Below, in pieces: positions 58,770-64,000 of a DNA stretch of 64,000 nucleotides. The position numbers and the translations under genes are program-made. The first letter of the stretch is position 1. Each line of letters starts with the position of its first letter. The notes below the pieces were generated by a model, which was not told where the DNA came from, ran no database searches, and worked only from the letters and a program-made list of their open reading frames with translations. Source of the DNA: JACPLA01 sp964602055 (GTDB taxonomy: Bacteria > Bacteroidota > Ignavibacteria > UBA10030); the NCBI GenBank assembly GCA_964602055.1, contig CAZRPU010000002.1, forward strand, positions 62,001 through 126,000. Direction: 5' to 3'.

Positions 58770-58798
58770 TTGACAAAGTCCCAAAAAAAAGATAAGAT
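58770..58798 (+). promoter_or_regulatory. Promoter of the aquaporin gene
   Basis: A consensus -35 box TTGACA (58770-58775), a 17-base A-rich spacer and TAAGAT (58793-58798) lie between the ahcY terminator and the gene. Transcription should begin near 58805. This rules out the in-frame starts at 58761 and 58797 for the aquaporin. Confidence 0.8.
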
Positions 58799-58820
58799 GA
58801 CAAATCAAAAAAGGTCTCTC

Positions 58821-59483
58821 ATGAATCGAAAAGCAATCGTTGCCGAATTCATTACTACGTTCGCCCTTGTTTTTGTCGGCGTTGGAGCGATCGCAGTTGA
58901 TAGCATGACCGGAGGCAAATCCGGGTTGCTGGGCATTGCCCTGGCTCACGGGCTGGTTATTGCGGTCATGGCGAGCGCAACAATGGCCATCAGCGGAGGG
59001 CATATCAATCCGGCAGTGACCCTTGCCGCCTTGGCGGCCGGTAAGATCGATGCGACGAACGCAATTGGTTATGTTCTGGCCCAATGTCTCGGGGCAGTCG
59101 TCGCGGCCTTTGTCATCAAGTTTGCGGTACCCCTTGATGCGCTCAGCGCGGTCGCGTTGGGTACGCCGGCCCTCGGAAACGGCATTACACTTGGTCAGGG
59201 ATTGGTTACCGAGATCATTCTTACGTTCTTCCTGATGTTTGTGATTTATGGGACGGCAATTGACCGGCGCGCACCCAAAACAGCGGGGTTGTTCATCGGG
59301 TTGACGGTCACCGCCAACATTCTTATTGGTGGACCCATCAGCGGTGCTGCTATGAATCCGGCTCGCCACCTCGGTCCCGCCCTTATGGGAGGCCCGACGG
59401 AACTCATCTGGCTTTATTGGGTCGGCCCGGTTCTCGGTGCCGTGAGCGCTGCCCTTGTGTACAAGTGGACCTTCGAGGATTAA
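58821..59483 (+). CDS. Aquaporin family (MIP) channel
   Basis: This 220-residue membrane protein has six helices and both NPA boxes: GGHINPAVTLA after helix 2 and GAAMNPARHLGPAL after helix 5. The NPAR of the second box and the short length favour a water channel (AqpZ-like) over a glycerol facilitator, but selectivity is not proven. The ATG at 58821 follows AAAAAAGG and is the first start after the promoter at 58770-58798. It lies 39 bases before the next membrane gene. Confidence 0.93.
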   Translation: MNRKAIVAEFITTFALVFVGVGAIAVDSMTGGKSGLLGIALAHGLVIAVMASATMAISGGHINPAVTLAALAAGKIDATNAIGYVLAQCLGAVVAAFVIKFAVPLDALSAVALGTPALGNGITLGQGLVTEIILTFFLMFVIYGTAIDRRAPKTAGLFIGLTVTANILIGGPISGAAMNPARHLGPALMGGPTELIWLYWVGPVLGAVSAALVYKWTFED

Positions 59484-59522
59484 GGTCCGCGTCCAACATC
59501 AGATTTCCCAAAGGAGAATTTC

Positions 59523-60482
59523 ATGGCTCCGCTTTCTCTCGCTCCGATGACTCTCGGCGACATCTTCGACCGGTTTTTCAAGCTGATTGGCCGAACCTGG
59601 ATTCGGAATCTCACGATTGCCGCAATCATCCTTGGTCCCGCTGCCCTCATCATGGCCGTCGCAGCAGACACAGGCCTCTCCGAACTCGCAGCGCTCATGC
59701 AGGAGAGGGACTACACGGATCCCTGGTCATCCGCCGAATGGTCGTCGCTGCTGGGATTCGCTCTTTGGTTTGCTCTGGGCCTCACGCTCATGATTGTCGG
59801 AACGGTAATCGCGACCGTGGCAATAACGATCATCGGCTGCGGCGAGATCAGCGGCGAATCGCTTTCCTGGCAGGAGGCTTTGAGCAGGACCTTCCACGCC
59901 CGGGTGATGAAAGTCTTCGGTCAGTACATCATCGAAGGTTTTGCGCTGGGCTGTATTGTCATTCTGCCGTATGTCCTCCTCATTATCGGGATTGCGACTG
60001 ATTCAGTTGCACTCGGTTTTCTTGGGGGCTTTCTCATTCTTGTAGCGATCCTGGCGGTGGTCTATCTCGGTATCAGTTTTGCTTTTACGGTGCCGGCCAT
60101 CAGCTGGGAAGATGCCGACATTATCGAATCATTCAAGAGAAGCTGGAACCTTGTGCGGCACAACTGGTGGAGAACCTTCGGCATTCTCCTCCTCATGAGC
60201 ATCATGGTGAGTTTTGCCCTCTCCATCATCATGACCCCGCTCTACATGATTGTTCTTTGGGATTTCTTCAAGGCATATTTTGAAGCAATTTCAACGATGA
60301 GCGAAGGAGAAAACGATCCAACGATTTTCGTTGCCATGATCCAATCTCTCGGATTCGGCATTGGAATCGTAAGCGGGATTTCTTCGATTTTGCAGCTGAT
60401 CGTCTCCCCGCTCTATACCGTGACCATCTATTTCGATCTTCGAGCCCGCAAGGGTGAATTTTCCCAGCCTTCCCCCGCGTGA
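59523..60482 (+). CDS. Multi-span membrane protein, GDPD-membrane-domain-like
   Basis: The 319-residue protein has about six hydrophobic segments, starting after an amphipathic N-terminus LGDIFDRFFKLIGRTW. A central motif SFKRSWNLVRHNWWRTFGILLL resembles the membrane domain found next to glycerophosphodiester phosphodiesterases and in several uncharacterised families. There is no catalytic domain. The ATG follows AAAGGAG. The stop overlaps the CPBP protease gene by four bases, so these two are coupled. Function unknown. Confidence 0.75.
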   Translation: MAPLSLAPMTLGDIFDRFFKLIGRTWIRNLTIAAIILGPAALIMAVAADTGLSELAALMQERDYTDPWSSAEWSSLLGFALWFALGLTLMIVGTVIATVAITIIGCGEISGESLSWQEALSRTFHARVMKVFGQYIIEGFALGCIVILPYVLLIIGIATDSVALGFLGGFLILVAILAVVYLGISFAFTVPAISWEDADIIESFKRSWNLVRHNWWRTFGILLLMSIMVSFALSIIMTPLYMIVLWDFFKAYFEAISTMSEGENDPTIFVAMIQSLGFGIGIVSGISSILQLIVSPLYTVTIYFDLRARKGEFSQPSPA

Positions 60483-61444
60483 TCGGGATGCCGAACGCCA
60501 TTCCACAAGCCGTCCCCGCTGACGAAGCTCTCCGGCTCGACGGAACGTGGGAAGGAAGCGGCAGGAGCCTCAACAGCTCCGCGCTTCTCGGCCTTCTGGG
60601 CATCGGCATCGTCTATTTCAACGGTCAGTCGATTCTTGCGATGGCGGCAGTGGCCCTTGTTGCAGCTTTTGGGGGGTCACCCGGACCTTCCGGAATCTCG
60701 TTCGACGGATTTCTCCAGTCGTTTCGCATGTATGTCGAGCCTTTGCGTATCGTCATTTTCGCGACGCAGGTCGGCCTCATGCTTCTCCCGACGCTCTGGA
60801 TTGTCAAGCGCTGGCACTCCTCGGATATCCGAGGCTATGTCCGGCTTACGCGGAGTTCGATCGTTGACATCATTCTCGCTGTCCTCATCACGCTCTGTCT
60901 GTTGCCTGCCGGTAATTTCATAGCCGACGAATTCACGCGCCAACTTCACATTCCCGAAAAGCTGTTGGAAATCAACGCCGAGCTTTTCACGGCTCGTTCA
61001 CCGGTCGAGTTTCTCTGGCTTATTGTTGTCGTGTGCGTTACTCCGGCATTATGCGAAGAGTTGTTTTTCCGGGGATACATCCAGCGAACATTCGAGCGGA
61101 CTATCGCGTGGCGAAGCTTTGTTCTCGTGGGAGTTCTCTTCGGCCTGTTTCATTTCAACCCTCTCGGACTCATTACGCTCTCCGTCCTCGGGATCCTCTT
61201 CGGGTACTTCTATTATAGAAGCCGAAGTCTGGCACCGTCAATGGCGGCGCATTTCACCAACAATTTCGTAGCCATTTCCGTCCTCTACGGTCTTTCGGAC
61301 AGCAATGGTGTCTCCGGGGGAGGGAGCATTCCACTGTGGCTGGTCGGGGTCACGCTCCCCATAGGCGCGGGCCTGCTCTATGCGTATCAACGGCTTACGG
61401 CATTTCGATTTTCTTCCTCGCGCTCCCATGAAATCAGAGCCTAA
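60479..61444 (+). CDS. CPBP family intramembrane metalloprotease
   Basis: The 321-residue membrane protein has the CPBP (Rce1/Abi) motifs: the EExxxR box in LCEELFFRGYIQ, the FGLFHFNP His motif, and a later HFTNNF segment with another His and Asn. Family members cleave or process prenylated proteins or peptides in eukaryotes and give bacteriocin self-immunity in bacteria. The start is GTG at 60479, overlapping the previous gene as GTGA. It overlaps the following hydrolase gene by 17 bases. Confidence 0.9.
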   Translation: MIGMPNAIPQAVPADEALRLDGTWEGSGRSLNSSALLGLLGIGIVYFNGQSILAMAAVALVAAFGGSPGPSGISFDGFLQSFRMYVEPLRIVIFATQVGLMLLPTLWIVKRWHSSDIRGYVRLTRSSIVDIILAVLITLCLLPAGNFIADEFTRQLHIPEKLLEINAELFTARSPVEFLWLIVVVCVTPALCEELFFRGYIQRTFERTIAWRSFVLVGVLFGLFHFNPLGLITLSVLGILFGYFYYRSRSLAPSMAAHFTNNFVAISVLYGLSDSNGVSGGGSIPLWLVGVTLPIGAGLLYAYQRLTAFRFSSSRSHEIRA

Positions 61445-62288
61445 AACCTGGAAGCAATGGCTTCTTTCCATTTTCATCGCGATTGCAACGGCACTTATCT
61501 TTTGGACGGTGGTCATCGTGGTCTTTGAAGAAAAATTCATTTTTTTCCCCTCTGTCTATCCCGATGGGGTGTACGAAGCGGAACAGCGGGCGCTGAATCC
61601 GGAAGATCATTTTTTTAGCACCGCCGACGGTGTCCGACTCCATGCATGGTTTCTTCGCTCTCCCAGTCCGATCGGGACCATGGTTCATTTTCATGGCAAT
61701 GCGGGCAACCTCTCGCACCGCGGAGAAATTCTCCGAAGGCTTCGCGCTGTGGGGTTTCACGTCTTCATTTTTGACTATCGGGGATACGGAAAAAGCCAAG
61801 GTTCACCCGACGAAGCCGGCGTCTACGCCGATGGCCTCGCTGCCGTACAATACGTGACAACTCTTGAAGGCGTCGACTCCACGAGACTCTTCTATTTTGG
61901 CTCGAGCCTCGGCGGAGCGATTGCTGTTGATGCTGCAACCCATGTTCCGCCCGCTGCGATGATCCTTGAATCAACATTCTCTTCGGCGTTTGATGTCGCC
62001 GCACACGCGTACCCGTTTCTCCCTGCCCGCTTCTTCCTGCGGTCGCAATTCGATTCCGAGACGAAGATCCGCACGCTCAGAATGCCGCTCCTGTTCCTTC
62101 ACGGAACGCAGGATTCGATCATCCCGATCGAACTCGGCCGCAAGCTCTTTGAAGCCGCTCATACCCCCAAGCGGTTCGAAGAGGTCCAGGGTGCCGGCCA
62201 CAACGACATGTTTTTTGTTGGAGGAGCGGAATACACGGAACGATTCCGATCCTTCTGCCTCGAGTCCCGGTCAACACCCGCCAACTGA
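61428..62288 (+). CDS. Membrane-anchored alpha/beta hydrolase (Bem46-like)
   Basis: The 286-residue protein has one N-terminal membrane helix (WLLSIFIAIATALIFWTVVIVVF) and an alpha/beta-hydrolase domain. The oxyanion HFHGNAGNLSHR, the nucleophile GSSLGGA, the acid in LHGTQDSIIP and the His in GAGHNDM are all present. It resembles Bem46/YqkD serine hydrolases of unknown substrate. I use ATG 61428; the longer frame from 61380 lies within the CPBP gene. Confidence 0.88.
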   Translation: MKSEPKTWKQWLLSIFIAIATALIFWTVVIVVFEEKFIFFPSVYPDGVYEAEQRALNPEDHFFSTADGVRLHAWFLRSPSPIGTMVHFHGNAGNLSHRGEILRRLRAVGFHVFIFDYRGYGKSQGSPDEAGVYADGLAAVQYVTTLEGVDSTRLFYFGSSLGGAIAVDAATHVPPAAMILESTFSSAFDVAAHAYPFLPARFFLRSQFDSETKIRTLRMPLLFLHGTQDSIIPIELGRKLFEAAHTPKRFEEVQGAGHNDMFFVGGAEYTERFRSFCLESRSTPAN

Positions 62289-62481
62289 ACCGCAACCTTT
62301 TTCTCTTTCTCCAAGTCTAATGTGAATGCCGCCGCGGTGCAGGATCTCCTTCCTGCGCCTCTGAACAGCCTCATCGGAATTCGGGCGCTGTAACCTTCGC
62401 TGAGGCGTTTCGTAAGAACAGTATCTCCATCCGCCGAATCTTCGCAACGATATGACTATTCTCTCACTTCGAGGTTCTGTT

Positions 62482-63585
62482 ATGAAAAGAGTAATGAGAA
62501 AGAAAGTGCTTATTCCCACAACCCTCGTTCTTGCCCTGGTGGTAGGAGGCCTGTTCATTTTCGGGGGTTCAAATGACTCCGCAGAAAATGCCCTGCCGCG
62601 CATCAAGGTCGCCAAAGGGACGATCGTCGACAAAGCACTTGCTGTCGGGACCATCGAGCCCGAAAACGAGATATCCGTCAAATCGAAAGTGACCGGCGTG
62701 GTGAAGAGAATCTATGCCGATGTCGGAATTTTTGTCAAGGCCGGAGATCCGTTACTGGAAGTCAAACCCGATCCCACGCCCCTGGAGCTCGCGGATGCAA
62801 AGAGGCAGGTTGAACTGAAGGAAGTCGATATCGCCAACCTCAACAAAGAAAAAGTCCGGCAGGAATCCCTGTTCAAGAGCCAATTGATTTCCAACAAGGA
62901 TTACGAAGACTTCGAGAAGCGCTACGACGAATCGGTGCTGCAACTCAAGATTGCCAGAGAAAAACTTGCTCTGCTCGAGAGCGGACGGGTGACGATCGGT
63001 GACACGGAAATCGAGTCGATCATCAAAGCGCCGATTGACGGATATGTCCTTAGCCGCACGGTGGAAGTCGGCGATCCTGTCACGCCTCTCACAACCTTTC
63101 AGGAAGGAACGGTTCTTATGAAGATGGCCAACATGGAGCGCCTCATCTTCAAGGGGACGGTGGATGAGATTGATGTCGGAAGATTGAAGGAAGGGATGGA
63201 AACGGATCTGAAGGTCGGTGCCCTCCCCGGCGATACGGTCAGGGGTGTGCTGCGGAAGATCTGGCTGAAGGCGGAAAAAAAGGACAATGCGACGGTTTTC
63301 CCCATTGAAATTCTCATTCCCAGAACGCATACGTCCGTGTTGCGGGCGGGGTATTCCGCCAATGCGAGTATCATCATCAACAAGAAAACCGACGTGCTCA
63401 TGATTCCCGAACGTACTGTCACATTCAGAAATGATTCGGCCTTCGTAAAAATCTCCCTCGGGCCGCAAAAGGATGAGGAGCGGCTGATCAAGACGGGCCT
63501 CAGCGACGCGATCAACATTGAGGTGCGCGAAGGTCTGAAAGAGGGGGATGAAGTTGTCGAGAAGCCGGTCAAGAAAATAGAATAG
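62482..63585 (+). CDS. Efflux periplasmic adaptor (MacA/HlyD family)
   Basis: This 367-residue protein has one N-terminal membrane anchor (VLIPTTLVLALVVGGLFIF). A barrel-sandwich/lipoyl hybrid domain follows (ISVKSKVTGVVKRIYADVGIFVKAGDPLLEVKPDP), then a helical hairpin (about 95-160), the return lipoyl half (IKAPIDGYVLSRTVEVGD) and a beta-barrel. The permease gene beginning 30 bases downstream shows that it serves a MacB-type tripartite exporter. ATG 62482 follows GAGG; an in-frame ATG ten codons upstream is less likely. Confidence 0.9.
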   Translation: MKRVMRKKVLIPTTLVLALVVGGLFIFGGSNDSAENALPRIKVAKGTIVDKALAVGTIEPENEISVKSKVTGVVKRIYADVGIFVKAGDPLLEVKPDPTPLELADAKRQVELKEVDIANLNKEKVRQESLFKSQLISNKDYEDFEKRYDESVLQLKIAREKLALLESGRVTIGDTEIESIIKAPIDGYVLSRTVEVGDPVTPLTTFQEGTVLMKMANMERLIFKGTVDEIDVGRLKEGMETDLKVGALPGDTVRGVLRKIWLKAEKKDNATVFPIEILIPRTHTSVLRAGYSANASIIINKKTDVLMIPERTVTFRNDSAFVKISLGPQKDEERLIKTGLSDAINIEVREGLKEGDEVVEKPVKKIE

Positions 63586-63614
63586 GGTCCTCGTACTTCC
63601 GAGGGCTCTCGTCC

Positions 63615-64000
63615 ATGGATCAACTCACAACTGTCATAACGGAATTCTTTCTCGATCTCCGAGCGCAGAAGCTTCGGGCGTTTCTCACGATGTTCGGCAT
63701 TATTTGGGGGACCGTCGCTATCATCGTGCTGATTGCATTCGGGGTCGGGTTCAAAAAGCAAATGTCGGTCAACATGCACGGCATTGGCGAAAGCATTGCC
63801 ATCATGTTTCCCGGCAAAACCACGAAACCATGGGAGGGGTTTGGCACGGGCAGACGGGTCAGCTTCATGGAAGATGACGTACGCCTCCTCGCTTCCCAGG
63901 TCCGGGAGCTCGAGGCAATCAGTCCCGAATACTCGCGGCGCGTCCCCACGCGGGTCGGGGAAAACATTCTGAACCCGCTCGTCTCGGGCGTTATTCCCGT
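63615..64000 (+). CDS. MacB/FtsX-type ABC transporter permease, 3' end outside the window
   Basis: The frame opens at ATG 63615 and stays open to the right edge, giving 128 residues. The start (FFLDLRAQKLRAFLTMFGIIWG) is the usual MacB N-terminus: a short amphipathic stretch, then a membrane helix (TVAIIVLIAFGVGF) and the periplasmic MacB-PCD domain. The ATPase domain is not at its N-terminus, so it is either a separate gene or located further right. It pairs with the adaptor just upstream. Confidence 0.85.
   Translation, partial: MDQLTTVITEFFLDLRAQKLRAFLTMFGIIWGTVAIIVLIAFGVGFKKQMSVNMHGIGESIAIMFPGKTTKPWEGFGTGRRVSFMEDDVRLLASQVRELEAISPEYSRRVPTRVGENILNPLVSGVIP

Noticed and set aside
62289..62481. 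Possible small RNA or tRNA in the gap before the MacA-like gene
   Set aside because: I could fold no cloverleaf or strong hairpin with a T-run and found no small coding frame with a ribosome site.
1..64000. CRISPR arrays, insertion sequences, phage genes, integrases or attachment sites
   Set aside because: No tandem spaced repeats, transposase or integrase motifs, or direct-repeat boundaries were seen; gene content looks native throughout.

Overview
The window is a dense bacterial chromosome segment with base composition in the mid-50s % GC by eye. It carries 56 protein genes, no RNA genes, no insertion sequences, no CRISPR array, and no gap of 300 bases without a gene. The largest gaps are 39788-40016, which holds a promoter and a hairpin, and 62289-62481, where I see nothing convincing. 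Lineage markers point to the Bacteroidota/Chlorobiota/Ignavibacteriota (FCB) group: a PUR-alpha-like DNA/RNA-binding protein (40017-40307), a large two-propeller protein with a type-IX-secretion-style C-terminal domain that resembles PorZ (40414-42693), a DUF177-rpmF-plsX-fabH-fabD-fabG-acpP-fabF-rnc cluster, and TolB-propeller/outer-membrane-barrel proteins. The GC content and gene set would suit a mid-GC Ignavibacteria-like organism. That placement is inference.

Layout. (1) 1-7285: the end of a BatA/vWA membrane protein, hflX, a zinc-finger SpoIIE phosphatase on the minus strand, and a secreted S9 peptidase. (2) 7332-24573: a histidine-utilisation region. hutH and adenosine deaminase run leftwards. 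A divergent promoter pair separates them from a receiver-kinase, an NtrC-type regulator, SixA, an adenosine-specific kinase, a lipoprotein RidA, hutU, a large GAF/PAS hybrid kinase with an HPt domain, a PanE-like reductase, a small zinc-ribbon protein, a methyltransferase, hutI, ftcD and a cyclodeaminase. Together hutH-hutU-hutI-ftcD-fchA turn histidine into glutamate, ammonia and 5,10-methenyl-tetrahydrofolate. The signalling genes between them could form a complete phosphorelay. (3) 24600-29432, minus: Omp85-like protein, rsmE, trkA, trkH. (4) 29509-39787, minus: one long operon from DUF177 and rpmF through the fatty-acid genes to rnc, gcvP and a CoA-binding protein. It starts at a near-consensus promoter and ends at a strong intrinsic terminator. 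(5) 40017-44851, minus: PUR protein, PorZ-like protein, ribH, a PHP phosphoesterase and a Crp/Fnr regulator. (6) 45020-54947, minus: type 2 IPP isomerase, GGPP-type prenyl synthase, HPr, enzyme I, phosphoglucose/phosphomannose isomerase, a metalloprotease-TolB-barrel fusion, a BamB-like lipoprotein and a PEGA protein. (7) 55088-64000, plus: sugar nucleotidyltransferase, metK, ahcY, aquaporin, a membrane trio (multi-span protein, CPBP protease, alpha/beta hydrolase), a MacA-like adaptor and the start of a MacB-like permease.

Translation is tightly coupled: at least twelve gene pairs overlap by four bases (ATGA or GTGA). Eight promoters that I can read all have a TTGNNN-like -35 box, a 17-base spacer and a TANNNT-like -10 box. 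Most of the window is housekeeping. The parts most worth a second look are the histidine/phosphorelay locus with its exported RidA, and the envelope-protein cluster at 45020-49756.
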